Under the pieces are notes generated by a model, which was not told the DNA's origin, made no database searches, and saw only the letters and a program-made list of their open reading frames with translations. Positions 31,941-39,735 of a stretch of 51,424 nucleotides of DNA are shown in pieces. This DNA comes from Methanobacteriota archaeon (GTDB taxonomy: Archaea; Thermoplasmatota; E2; DHVEG-1): the NCBI GenBank assembly GCA_903930505.1, contig CAIYYQ010000239.1:1-51424 (forward strand), read 5' to 3'. The translations under genes and the position numbers were made by a program. Within the stretch, counting starts at the first letter, position 1, and each line of letters opens with the position of its first letter.

Positions 31941-32135
31941 ATGTCACCCAAAATACGGATCAATGAAAAGAAAATGAATGAGGGTATGTCATGCTTACTG
32001 GAAGTTTTAGAGCACAGGCTGAAGGGTGAGAAGAATGTATCAGTTCGCCGATACCTGAAGAATAAGATAGCAGTCCTATCAGGCCGTGCTACTGTGTGCC
32101 CCCGCAAGATCCGGACGATTGCTTTCCTTTACTAA
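31941..32135 (+). CDS. hypothetical 64-aa basic protein
   Basis: Strongly basic, helical (EKKMNEGMSCLLEVLEHRLKGEKNVSVRRYLKNKIAVL). Convergent with the next gene, three bases apart. Possibly DNA-binding; function unknown. Confidence 0.5.
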   Translation: MSPKIRINEKKMNEGMSCLLEVLEHRLKGEKNVSVRRYLKNKIAVLSGRATVCPRKIRTIAFLY

Positions 32136-32137
32136 TC

Positions 32138-33154
32138 TTATTTTTGCAGTTTCAAAGCATCCAAAATAGCATTCTGATTCTCAAGCACTTTCCCGAACAT
32201 CATAATCAGTTGATTAACCTGATTCTGAACCGGCTGGCCGCTCTGGATATGAGCAAGAACCGAATGGACTTCTGATGAAAGAGGACCGAGCTTCGCCAAG
32301 TCTGCAAACATCTCCGGCTGAATAGTCTCAATCATCTGGATGCCCCTGCCAAGCCGGGTCATATTCTCCGGTTCAGCAGTCTCCGCTTCGCAATGTCCTG
32401 CCCCCAGTTCCTTTTCAACAGATTTATCCACCCAGTAATCAGCGTATCCAACTTTCCCGCCATTATCCAGAACCTCTTTAATAACTGGATCTCGGTCCAT
32501 CATCACAAACCCGGCATGAACTTTAGCGATTACAGAACCAATCTCCTCAACCGAATAATCCACTTGAAAAGAATGCTGGTCCTTAATCCATGCATCCCGC
32601 GCTTTCTGGATAGCGAGCCACCCCAAAGCCGCCGCCTCCTCAACAGACTGGGCAAGGATATGCTGACCCCTATCAATGTAAATCACAAGTGACCGGATAT
32701 GATAGTCGATAGTGACGCTCGGAATCCCGGCATCACCCGAATACCAATACTTATGCCGGAGCGGCCCCCGCATCTTCCACGAAGCCTGATAATGAGCACG
32801 GCGATCGAGAGATGGTTCTTTTGTTACCGAAAGGATCCGGAATTTCTTCTTAAAGTTGTGGAGCCGAGCAGGTGTAAATTCATCAAGCGCCTGCGTTCCG
32901 GATAAAAGAGATTTTGCCTCAGGAGATAGATCATAAAAATATGTAGGTTTCCTGCGAGTTATCAATTTGAGTGATTCAAGAGACTTAACAATCTGATTCA
33001 CATACGGGCGGGATACGCGCAATCGTTGAGCAATACCCGCCTGAAGCAATCCAGCATTAAGAAGTGATAAAACAGATTTATGATTTTTAGCAAGGGGCTT
33101 TAACCGAGGCCGATATTCGCCATCCGGAGTAAAACAAACTTGCCTATCTTTCAT
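32138..33154 (-). CDS. winged-helix protein, 338 aa
   Basis: Residues 20-75 form an HTH/winged-helix (SVLSLLNAGLLQAGIAQRLRVSRPYVNQIVKSLESLKLI). The middle is a mixed domain (GIPSVTIDYHIRSLVIYIDRGQHILAQSVEEAA). The C-terminus is a long helical tail (QPVQNQVNQLIMMFGKVLENQNAILDALKLQ), probably an oligomerising coiled coil. The HTH matches that of the 31114 gene. No conserved catalytic residues are visible. It could be a transcription regulator, a plasmid-type replication initiator or a partition protein. The start at 33154 follows a possible structured leader. Confidence 0.55.
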   Translation of the reverse strand: MKDRQVCFTPDGEYRPRLKPLAKNHKSVLSLLNAGLLQAGIAQRLRVSRPYVNQIVKSLESLKLITRRKPTYFYDLSPEAKSLLSGTQALDEFTPARLHNFKKKFRILSVTKEPSLDRRAHYQASWKMRGPLRHKYWYSGDAGIPSVTIDYHIRSLVIYIDRGQHILAQSVEEAAALGWLAIQKARDAWIKDQHSFQVDYSVEEIGSVIAKVHAGFVMMDRDPVIKEVLDNGGKVGYADYWVDKSVEKELGAGHCEAETAEPENMTRLGRGIQMIETIQPEMFADLAKLGPLSSEVHSVLAHIQSGQPVQNQVNQLIMMFGKVLENQNAILDALKLQK

Positions 33155-33160
33155 TCAGTG

Positions 33161-33250
33161 TCCCGGCAGAGTCCCTATTAAAAGAGGAGCGTGGGAGTTG
33201 CACCCATCCTTCTCCCCCGTGTGTTTCCACACAACTACGCAGGGACAACT
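33161..33250 (-). ncRNA. possible structured leader RNA (three-way junction)
   Basis: On the - strand GTCCCT (33246-33241) can pair with AGGGAC (33176-33171), enclosing GTGTG-GAAA-CACAC (a GNRA-capped hairpin) and a TGGG...CCCA stem-loop closed by GGAG/CTCC. A second GGGAC (33165-33161) just before the ATG could replace the first partner. It lies directly upstream of the 338-aa gene, so it may be a switch-like leader. It is not a tRNA: no T-arm or anticodon arm fits. Confidence 0.4.
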
Positions 33251-33287
33251 GCATGTTTATCTTTTCATCAATGGTTAATAAATATTC

Positions 33288-33557
33288 TTAACCGATAATC
33301 CCCGCAATACCGAAATAGCGTTTTGGTTCAGTATGTGTTTCCGCAATAATAGTTCCTGACTGAATATCAGCGCGATACATAACGGTGATGGTTGCATAAT
33401 CCCCGCCTTCACAGGCCGTCTCAACCATTGCTGCAAACGAGAGCAAAAGATTAGGCGAGAATTGCCCGATAACCATTGAGGGCAATCCCATATCTATAAT
33501 CTGTTCCAACTGCTCTTTAGAAAGTTCAGCAACCGGAGATTTCGGAAGATCTGTCAT
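33288..33557 (-). CDS. hypothetical 89-aa protein
   Basis: Overlaps the methyltransferase gene stop by ATGA, so it is co-transcribed. Helical N-terminus (ELSKEQLEQIIDMGL), then FSPNLLLSFAAMVETACEGGDYATITVMYRADIQSG. Short mixed alpha/beta fold. Function unknown. Confidence 0.5.
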   Translation of the reverse strand: MTDLPKSPVAELSKEQLEQIIDMGLPSMVIGQFSPNLLLSFAAMVETACEGGDYATITVMYRADIQSGTIIAETHTEPKRYFGIAGIIG

Positions 33558-34915
33558 ACGCTCAACTTCCCCTGAACCATGAAGTTATTAAGCGAGATCT
33601 GTTTCGTATTCGCATCGATGGATGCTTTCTTCATATTCTCAACAGCCTGATCATAGTAGGAAGGTTTCAATTCAATACCATAGCCCCGTCTGCCCATCTT
33701 CACGGCCTGATAACAGGTTGAGCCAATACCAAGGAACGGATCAAATACCAAATCACCGGGGTTAGTCCATAACTCAATGCACCGCTCAATCACCTCGAGC
33801 TGCAGCGGGCATATATGCTTCTCATCCTCATCAGCACGTGCAGATAATCTTTGCAGGGTATTCCCCTGATTGATATCCATCCACACGGGAGAAGCAATCT
33901 TCTGCCATTTATCAACAGGGTATTCTCTGTCTGTGTGGCATACAGGTTCTGCGTTCTCTCCGGGTTTCCGCATAGTGATAACGTAATCAGGAATACCATT
34001 ACGGGACATCAGAGAATCCTTTTTGATCTGTTTGTGCAAAAGCCCAAGCGCCTTGGTGCGGGTCATCTCAATGACAGGGCACTTCCAGATGGTTACACGG
34101 GAATGGTAGATGAACCCCTGCTCCTCGAATAGCCGGATGAGCAACCCGCTAAAATCTTTCATCCCGATAACCCCGTCCCGCTCTTTCATGCGAGGAATAT
34201 CCATGCAGTGGAATGACATATTCCTGCCCGGTTTCAGGATCCGGAACATCTCACCTGACAGATACTTGAAATGCTCAAAGAACTCCCTATCATTCTTGGA
34301 GTTTCCCAAATCCCGCTCACTGTTCGAGTAGCAATACAACTGCGAGAATGGTGGAGAGTAAATAATAAACCCGACCGATTCATTCTCAACATCTTTGATC
34401 TTCTCGCATGAATCGCCTAATACGATAGTGTATTTCTCATCACTGGTTTTATCTTCCATATACTTCTCAATCTCCCGTTCTGTTTTCCTGATATTTTTAG
34501 ATGTGATCTCCTGCGTTGCTGCGATCATCTCGGATATCATTTTGTTGAAATCATCTTCTTTCCGTTTGATATTACGGACTACCGGCCCCTCCGCATTGCT
34601 GGTGATGATAACAACGTTAACAGGTTTATCCTGCCCGAACCTCCAGCACCGTCTTACCGCTTGGTAATATGCCTCAAAGGAATCACTCAATCCCACGAAG
34701 GCTACGTTGTGGCAATGCTGCCAGTTGAGCCCCCATCCAAAAACAGAAGGCTTTGTAATCATCACCGGGATATCCCCTTCTCTCCATGCACGTTCCATTT
34801 CTATGCGTTTGTCAGCAGGGGTGCTGCCCTGAACGGATACGCATAGATCACCGAAATGCTTTGCAAGAAGATCCTGTTCGGCATTAAGGTCACACCAAAT
34901 AACCCATTTTTCCAT
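33554..34915 (-). CDS. helicase C-terminal domain fused to beta-class DNA methyltransferase
   Basis: 453 residues. Residues about 5-100 are the second RecA domain of an SNF2/DEAD-type helicase: a SVQGSTPADKR segment, then GWGLNWQHCHNVAFVGLSD and the arginine-finger motif QAVRRCWRFGQ. A linker helix leads to an N4C/N6A methyltransferase: catalytic SPPF near 187, then a FDPFLGIGSTCYQAVKMGRRGYGIEL AdoMet site near 390, the order (IV before I) of beta-class enzymes. The first helicase domain lies in the separate gene at 35474-36391, beyond an endonuclease gene. The ATG has its own ribosome site (GGAGGGG) inside the endonuclease end. Likely a modification enzyme protecting element DNA. Confidence 0.8.
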   Translation of the reverse strand: MEKWVIWCDLNAEQDLLAKHFGDLCVSVQGSTPADKRIEMERAWREGDIPVMITKPSVFGWGLNWQHCHNVAFVGLSDSFEAYYQAVRRCWRFGQDKPVNVVIITSNAEGPVVRNIKRKEDDFNKMISEMIAATQEITSKNIRKTEREIEKYMEDKTSDEKYTIVLGDSCEKIKDVENESVGFIIYSPPFSQLYCYSNSERDLGNSKNDREFFEHFKYLSGEMFRILKPGRNMSFHCMDIPRMKERDGVIGMKDFSGLLIRLFEEQGFIYHSRVTIWKCPVIEMTRTKALGLLHKQIKKDSLMSRNGIPDYVITMRKPGENAEPVCHTDREYPVDKWQKIASPVWMDINQGNTLQRLSARADEDEKHICPLQLEVIERCIELWTNPGDLVFDPFLGIGSTCYQAVKMGRRGYGIELKPSYYDQAVENMKKASIDANTKQISLNNFMVQGKLSV

Positions 34916-35433
34916 TAGTCCCCTCCTAAATACTCTATTGCAGATTTCAAAAAATTGATATCGTGTTTAAATTTTCCCAAACCCTGATTGCAATTCATAC
35001 ACAATAGACCCCTCACATGTTCTGCCCCTGCTTCGTGATCAACCACTGGAAAGAACTTCTTTACCGATGTATCGGAATAACCGCATATTGCACATTTACC
35101 CCCTTGCATGAGCAGCATGTTCTGATAGTCCTCTAAAGATAGATCATAGACGCGGAGCCGGGTTGCTTTTTTCTTTAGAGGAAATTCCGTATAATAATCC
35201 CTTACGACCTTTTTTTGTCTCTCCCGGTATTCCTCATCTGTGGCATACTTTTCTCTGCGTGTAGCATTGTATTGATCTTGCTGTTCTCGCGTTCTCCTTG
35301 GCCATTTGTCCTTATGTTCTTGGTAATATTTTTTCATATACCCGCTTGCTTTTTTCTTCTCAAGAACTTCTTCTCTGTGAGCGCGATAGTAGTCCATATA
35401 CCGGCTTTCTTGAGTACCCTCTATATGTTTCAT
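34915..35433 (-). CDS. endonuclease VII-type HNH homing endonuclease
   Basis: 172 residues. A charged helical DNA-binding N-terminus (KKASGYMKKYYQEHKDKWPRRTREQQ) leads to the recombination endonuclease VII fold: C114-x-x-C117, DH at 132-133 in FFPVVDHEAG, and RGLLCMNCNQGLGKFKHD with C145/C148 and N149. All expected metal and catalytic residues are present. It sits between the two helicase halves, and its last base overlaps the downstream ATG. A TATA-like TTTTAATAAG (about 35455-35464) suggests its own transcript. Likely a mobile, free-standing nuclease that inserted here. Confidence 0.8.
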   Translation of the reverse strand: MKHIEGTQESRYMDYYRAHREEVLEKKKASGYMKKYYQEHKDKWPRRTREQQDQYNATRREKYATDEEYRERQKKVVRDYYTEFPLKKKATRLRVYDLSLEDYQNMLLMQGGKCAICGYSDTSVKKFFPVVDHEAGAEHVRGLLCMNCNQGLGKFKHDINFLKSAIEYLGGD

Positions 35434-35443
35434 ATATGTATCC

Positions 35444-35477
35444 TTAAACCGTAACTTATTAAAAGGTTATGGTTTAA
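35444..35477 (-). promoter_or_regulatory. inverted repeat at the helicase/endonuclease junction
   Basis: TTAAACCGTAAC and GTTATGGTTTAA pair with one mismatch around a short AT-rich loop. The arms cover the end of the helicase gene and the endonuclease upstream region, so it may act as a 3' end or control element of the inserted gene. Confidence 0.45.
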
Positions 35478-36391
35478 ATCCCCATAATAATATCTTTAAC
35501 TCTCTGGCATCTCTCAACAAGCGAATCCTGCCGGGCCTTCCTTCGATCCTGTAATGTAGTGGACTTAACTATAAACCCATTAACCTGCGACACGCTCTCC
35601 TGTTTGATTAAGAGCGGAGGAAGATCGAATCCTTTCTCATCGTATTTCAAATCTGAAGGGTTGCTCATCATCACCGCCCATGACGCGATCCATTCCCAGA
35701 ACTTCTGAATAGAATGTCCTTTCAATCTCCATTTAGAAGTCTCTCCCCCGTCATGGACAAAGAACATCGAAAGCATTTCCGTCCTTCCCATAACGCCGAC
35801 AAACTCCGCATGGTTCCCAAGTTCCATATAATCATTCGGAGCAGGAGTAGCGGTGCAAGCCAGTTTAAACGGAGTCTCGCGGAACATCTCGATAATCTGC
35901 GTCCTTACCTGCCCGGTAAATGACTTCAGGATACTGGATTCATCCAGAACAATCCCGTCAAACTCTTTAGGATCAAAGGCATGAAGCATATCGTAATTGG
36001 TAATATTCACACCGTCTTTAACATCCTCTTGTTTACGGCATAAAGTTACTGCAATCCCGATCTTCTCACCTTCATGAACTGTCTGATTAGCAACCGCTAA
36101 AGGAGCGACAACCAATACCTTATTCCCTGTGTGCTTAACGATCTGATCCGCCCATGATAACTGGATAAATGTTTTACCCAGCCCGGTTCCGAGAAACACA
36201 CACGCCTTACCTTTCTGCAAAGCCCAAGTGACAATATCTTTCTGGAACTCAAACAGCATCGGATGAAGAACACTTTTATCGATAGTTATCCCGGATGCTT
36301 CGAATACCAATCGCTTTGTTTTGATAAACGCATGATAATCCGTGTTTTCATTTACAATCTCATCAACGATCTTTTTCTTTCCCCGCGTCAC
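35474..36391 (-). CDS. helicase N-terminal (RecA1) half
   Basis: 305 residues. Q-like segment LFEFQKDIVTWALQK, Walker A GTGLGKT at 68-74, DESS at 150-153 in place of DEAD/DEAH, and TATPAPN near 180-186. The sequence runs to ERCQRVKDIIMGI and stops, exactly where the second RecA domain would begin. Its partner half (EKWVIWCDLNAEQ...) begins in the gene at 34915. The family is normally one chain of helicase plus methyltransferase in phages, so this is a split gene. ATGA overlap with the upstream zinc protein. Probable function: ATP-driven DNA remodelling coupled to methylation. Confidence 0.75.
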   Translation of the reverse strand: MTRGKKKIVDEIVNENTDYHAFIKTKRLVFEASGITIDKSVLHPMLFEFQKDIVTWALQKGKACVFLGTGLGKTFIQLSWADQIVKHTGNKVLVVAPLAVANQTVHEGEKIGIAVTLCRKQEDVKDGVNITNYDMLHAFDPKEFDGIVLDESSILKSFTGQVRTQIIEMFRETPFKLACTATPAPNDYMELGNHAEFVGVMGRTEMLSMFFVHDGGETSKWRLKGHSIQKFWEWIASWAVMMSNPSDLKYDEKGFDLPPLLIKQESVSQVNGFIVKSTTLQDRRKARQDSLVERCQRVKDIIMGI

Positions 36392-36684
36392 GCAATCACC
36401 TTACTCTCTACCGTCTCTCTGTTATAATCCTCTAAACTATACCTCAACAGTTCCCCCTTCTCTGGAAACGTCTCATTACAATACTCACGGCACGCTTCAG
36501 AGATCATCCTCATCCTCCGTAGTTTCTGTCCACATACCCGCGAGCATGTGAGGACCGCTCCATCAACAGTCCTTTTCCTAAACTCTGCTGGCTGAAAACT
36601 CATTATCTTCAGGCACACAGGACACACGCTCTGGATACGCTTTGGTGGATCTTTCGGACATTTCGCTGATGTTTTATGGCTCAT
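36388..36684 (-). CDS. zinc-ribbon protein, 98 aa
   Basis: VCPVC at 20-24 and SRVCG near 48 give part of a zinc knuckle; the rest is basic and helical (LRRMRMISEACREYC). ATGA overlaps both neighbours. Possibly an accessory factor for the helicase/methyltransferase. Confidence 0.5.
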   Translation of the reverse strand: MSHKTSAKCPKDPPKRIQSVCPVCLKIMSFQPAEFRKRTVDGAVLTCSRVCGQKLRRMRMISEACREYCNETFPEKGELLRYSLEDYNRETVESKVIA

Positions 36685-37175
36685 GAAAATACCTTCACAA
36701 CCATCCAGAGCAGCGCAATCACATACCCGGAAAAGATACTCACAGCGAAAGGGATCTTCCTGAACATTGGAGGAGTTTTAATATCCGGTCTCATGATCCA
36801 GTAAACCGCCTGAACAACTCCGCATATGCAGGACGCAACCAGAACCTCAAGCAGCATGAACGGAGCAATAACAGCGATGTAAATCAACGCTCGCCAGTCT
36901 CCCCCGGCACCCCTTGATCGCAATCCAATGAACCAGAAGATAAGCGATGCAACAACAGAGATAAGCAACAACTCAACTACCATCAGCCATAACCTATCAA
37001 TCAAGATCGAGACGTACATCCCACCAATCAGGATAAAAGCAGCATTCACCCAGAGACTGTCGAAGTGAGCTTCTGCAAACTTGAACTCTTTCAAGTCCTG
37101 AACAACTCCGCGATACAGGGACGGGAGCAGGCAAATTGCCGCAAGGATACCGAGGATTCCAGAGATGGCGATCAT
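36681..37175 (-). CDS. polytopic membrane protein, 164 aa
   Basis: Start at 37175 overlaps the upstream stop. Five hydrophobic stretches (AISGILGILAAICLLP; AFILIGGMYVSILIDRLWLMVVELLLISVVASLIFWFI; IYIAVIAPFMLLEVLVASCICGVV; IPFAVSIFSGYVIALLWMVV). Function unknown. Confidence 0.55.
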   Translation of the reverse strand: MIAISGILGILAAICLLPSLYRGVVQDLKEFKFAEAHFDSLWVNAAFILIGGMYVSILIDRLWLMVVELLLISVVASLIFWFIGLRSRGAGGDWRALIYIAVIAPFMLLEVLVASCICGVVQAVYWIMRPDIKTPPMFRKIPFAVSIFSGYVIALLWMVVKVFS

Positions 37176-37354
37176 GGCACTCTCTCCCAAATGAGCTGTT
37201 CTGAACGATAGACTTCAAACGAGAATCCGCATTGTTCGCAGGTGAATCTTCCAACAAGATCTCCATAATACCCGCAGTCTGTTTTACAATTCGGACATGG
37301 TGTGTGTGAACCCGCATCGAGATTCCCCGTCTCTCCAATATCAATGATAGTCAT
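37172..37354 (-). CDS. zinc-ribbon mini-protein, 60 aa
   Basis: CPNCKTDCG and CEQCG form a complete ribbon (CxxC, 15-residue spacer, CxxC). ATGA overlaps at both ends. Confidence 0.55.
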   Translation of the reverse strand: MTIIDIGETGNLDAGSHTPCPNCKTDCGYYGDLVGRFTCEQCGFSFEVYRSEQLIWERVP

Positions 37355-37758
37355 ATCTTCAATCCTCCATTAGCCATCTTAATCCGGTCAATCCACTGTC
37401 GCATATCTCGCAGGGCATGACCATAACCAGAATGAGAGCCATTGATATACCCATCATTCTTTGGCCGGCCAACACTCTCCCATCGTTCTGTCTCATTCTC
37501 CTCAATCATCATCGAGAGTTTGATCATTTCGTCAAGAGTGGTATTACGAATAGCAGTATCGTGTCCAAAAAGATCCTTTGCAGTTTTTATTTCTATTGAA
37601 CGCGGACACCCCGTTTCATCGAATCGTGTTTTACAACATCCTTCTTTTGTATCGAAACGACCATCACGGATACTATTGCGTTTGCTACGTTTTCCAATAG
37701 GAATACATTTTTCGCAGTTATGGCTATGGCAGGATTTTCTAATGTCTTCATCGGTCAT
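37351..37758 (-). CDS. Cys-rich 135-aa protein
   Basis: N-terminus CHSHNCEKCIPIG then GCCKTRF and GCP: five or six cysteines for a zinc site. The C-terminal half (KNDGYINGSHSGYGHALRDMRQWIDRI) is helical. Member of the mini-gene chain. Confidence 0.5.
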   Translation of the reverse strand: MTDEDIRKSCHSHNCEKCIPIGKRSKRNSIRDGRFDTKEGCCKTRFDETGCPRSIEIKTAKDLFGHDTAIRNTTLDEMIKLSMMIEENETERWESVGRPKNDGYINGSHSGYGHALRDMRQWIDRIKMANGGLKI

Positions 37759-38177
37759 TGAGATCCCTTTCTTTTAAACTCGATCCATCGCTGTAATCCC
37801 GCCTTGTTCACGGAATCCGTTATAGGAAGGAAACCAAAAAGTGTATCTGAAACACCTTCTATGGCCTCCTCTAAATCTTCCAATAGTTCCTGTCGTGCTT
37901 TATTACGGATAGTGGCATCATGCTTAACCCAGTATTCTCTCCACACTTTCAGATCCTTGGTATCCCCTTCTGGAAGCGAAGGGATTATTATAGGGAGATC
38001 CGATGTTCTTTTAATCGTATCCATCTCTGGATCATTGGAACGAGTATCATGTGGACAGGTTTTAAAACACCACGTCTCCCCATTGCACTCTCTGCCAGGT
38101 TTTGCGCCGGTGTTTGTATGATCGATATACTTGTTGCACACACATTCATGATCACAATGTTCTTTTTGAATCGTCAC
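37755..38177 (-). CDS. CDHECVC zinc/HDAT protein, 140 aa
   Basis: N-terminal HCDHECVCNKY...CPHDTRS matches the 3136-3354 protein; the middle VKHDATIRNKARQELLEDLEEA resembles the HDAE/KERERV segments of the 1008 and 2594 proteins. It thus fuses two modules that are separate at the left end. Function unknown. Confidence 0.55.
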   Translation of the reverse strand: MTIQKEHCDHECVCNKYIDHTNTGAKPGRECNGETWCFKTCPHDTRSNDPEMDTIKRTSDLPIIIPSLPEGDTKDLKVWREYWVKHDATIRNKARQELLEDLEEAIEGVSDTLFGFLPITDSVNKAGLQRWIEFKRKGSQ

Positions 38178-38539
38178 GATATCACCTCAATCTTCCCAGA
38201 ACTGATATCAATATCCAGCGCCTGCGATTCCTCAAAATCGCACTTCATGCAGTTTGCACAAAGGATCCGGCTCGATGGACACGATGCAGACTGCCACGAT
38301 CTCCGGCAGTTACATGGAACAACGAGGGGGACAAACGCCTTATGATTAAGAGCGTGCTCTGCGTTATAGTGCTCGTTATGAAGGATGTAATCAAAATTCG
38401 TCATTACATCTTCACGAGCATAAAATCCCCCCCGATACTTCTTTCCCATTTCGTTTGTTGCTCCACACCTGGGACACGCTCTGAACGAAATCCTGTAATT
38501 ACCTTTACAAATACCACACTCAAAAAGCATCTCCGCCAT
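38174..38539 (-). CDS. multi-zinc-finger protein, 121 aa
   Basis: CGIC (residues 8-11) with CPRCG (22-26), and PCNC, SCPS and CANCMKC further on: at least two zinc sites. ATGA overlap with the downstream gene. Confidence 0.55.
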   Translation of the reverse strand: MAEMLFECGICKGNYRISFRACPRCGATNEMGKKYRGGFYAREDVMTNFDYILHNEHYNAEHALNHKAFVPLVVPCNCRRSWQSASCPSSRILCANCMKCDFEESQALDIDISSGKIEVIS

Positions 38540-38715
38540 TACTCAACCTCCTCATCAAAATCACCCATAATCAGGCTGGTCATTCCTATATCTGCAAGGG
38601 TATTTCTGCCCATGATATAGAGCAAGCGGTAATTATTATCAGCGCCTTCCGTAGATTGTTTTGCAGACCGGAAGAATACCATAAGTTTTTCGCGGGAAAT
38701 TGGTTTTTCGGTCAT
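38539..38715 (-). CDS. hypothetical 58-aa protein
   Basis: MTEKPISREKLMVFFRSAKQ..., acidic C-terminus (DFDEEVE). The stop shares a base with the next ATG. A TATA-like TTATAAAC lies about 35 bases upstream, so this may start the mini-gene operon that runs to 33288. Confidence 0.5.
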   Translation of the reverse strand: MTEKPISREKLMVFFRSAKQSTEGADNNYRLLYIMGRNTLADIGMTSLIMGDFDEEVE

Positions 38716-38760
38716 TTTAGATCACACTTCCATATAGCGTTATCCGGTTTATAAGAAAAT

Positions 38761-39363
38761 TCATTCGACGTTCCCCCATCCTTTCAGGAACTCGCGGATA
38801 TCAACCACATCATCCCGTTCAAGCGCGAGATTCGTATAATGGATCTGCATCACTTCTAATGTGTGCCCCATACTTCCAGCGATCTCAAACATCTTTTCCG
38901 GCATCACTTTCATCAACCAAGAAACAATCGTTTTCCTATACATCTTCGGGCAGATACCCCGGTCTCCATCAGGAAGTTCAGCCTCAATAGCGGCCCGGCA
39001 CAGAACACCTATCATGGCCTGACGCGAGGGAATCACCATGTTATCCTTAACCATCTTCTGGAAATACTCAACGGCCTTACAACCATCGACAGTAAGATTA
39101 ACCTGCCGGGTCTTATAAACCGTTTTCTTTTTCCGGATGGCCTTTGTAGGAAGTTCAATACAATGCCGCCGGGCATCATACCATTCTGAATGTTCTGCAA
39201 ACTTAATCAATTCGGGCATCCTCAAACCCGTATGTAAAAGAACATCTGAAATTGCAATGTAACGCGGAGGAAGGCATTTTTTTAATTTTTGATACTCTTT
39301 TGGTGTGAGTACCCGCGTTTCATCTTTTACAATGGCTTTAACTGGCGTTTCGTTTTCTGTCAT
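38761..39363 (-). CDS. tyrosine recombinase, catalytic domain only
   Basis: 200 residues, far shorter than full integrases, lacking an N-terminal core-binding domain. Catalytic pattern: R48 (HTGLRMPEL), Lys in KTRQVNL near 84, K140-x-x-R143 (CPKMYRKT) where the usual His is Lys, H167 (SMGH), and nucleophile Y176 (IHYTNLA). The Lys for His change is tolerated in some archaeal recombinases. Repeated TGACAAT boxes lie just upstream of the start. Probably catalyses integration or resolution of the element. Confidence 0.75.
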   Translation of the reverse strand: MTENETPVKAIVKDETRVLTPKEYQKLKKCLPPRYIAISDVLLHTGLRMPELIKFAEHSEWYDARRHCIELPTKAIRKKKTVYKTRQVNLTVDGCKAVEYFQKMVKDNMVIPSRQAMIGVLCRAAIEAELPDGDRGICPKMYRKTIVSWLMKVMPEKMFEIAGSMGHTLEVMQIHYTNLALERDDVVDIREFLKGWGNVE

Positions 39364-39390
39364 ACGACAACATTGTTATTGTTAAAACTT

Positions 39391-39510
39391 TGACAATATA
39401 AACATTGTCATTTAATCCTAAAAAGAATCAAAAGTTTACACAAATAAAGCACGACAATATATTTTTTAAAAATCACGTCTGATATTGTCACGGTTGCGAA
39501 TATTGACAAC
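39391..39510. promoter_or_regulatory. TGACAAT box array upstream of the recombinase
   Basis: Palindrome TGACAATATAAACATTGTCA at 39391-39410, then GACAATAT at 39453, ATATTGTCA at 39482 and TATTGACAAC at 39501. The boxes fall in an AT-rich, gene-free region and may be recombinase arm sites, an attachment site or operators. Confidence 0.55.
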
Positions 39511-39567
39511 ACCAATTTATAGCGCAAATACAAACAAATAAATATTCATAACTTATAATATTTAATC

Positions 39568-39735
39568 ATGCAAAAGAATGGCAGACTATATTGTGACGCG
39601 CAGATTAACGGACAATCATGCAATGGTCTAATGCGATACCGCAGGAAAACAAAAGACTATGCCTGCACAATCTGCCCGGCCACAATCCCGCTCGAACATA
39701 TGACTCCAACACAAGATGGGGGGAATTCACAATGA
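39568..39735 (+). CDS. Cys-rich 55-aa protein
   Basis: Cysteines in LYCDAQ, SCNG and ACTICPA give a possible zinc knuckle. ATG sits about ten bases after an AT-rich TATAATA stretch. Its stop overlaps the next gene's start. Confidence 0.5.
   Translation: MQKNGRLYCDAQINGQSCNGLMRYRRKTKDYACTICPATIPLEHMTPTQDGGNSQ

Noticed and set aside
33171..33246. A tRNA, because the ends pair over exactly 76 bases
   Set aside because: No T-arm sequence, D-arm or anticodon arm of the right size; the hairpins have a GNRA loop instead.
34915..35474. Group I intron or intein carrying the endonuclease
   Set aside because: Only about 40 bases lie upstream of the nuclease gene and none downstream, too little for an intron core; the host ORF has a stop codon and the second half has its own start, which rules out an intein.
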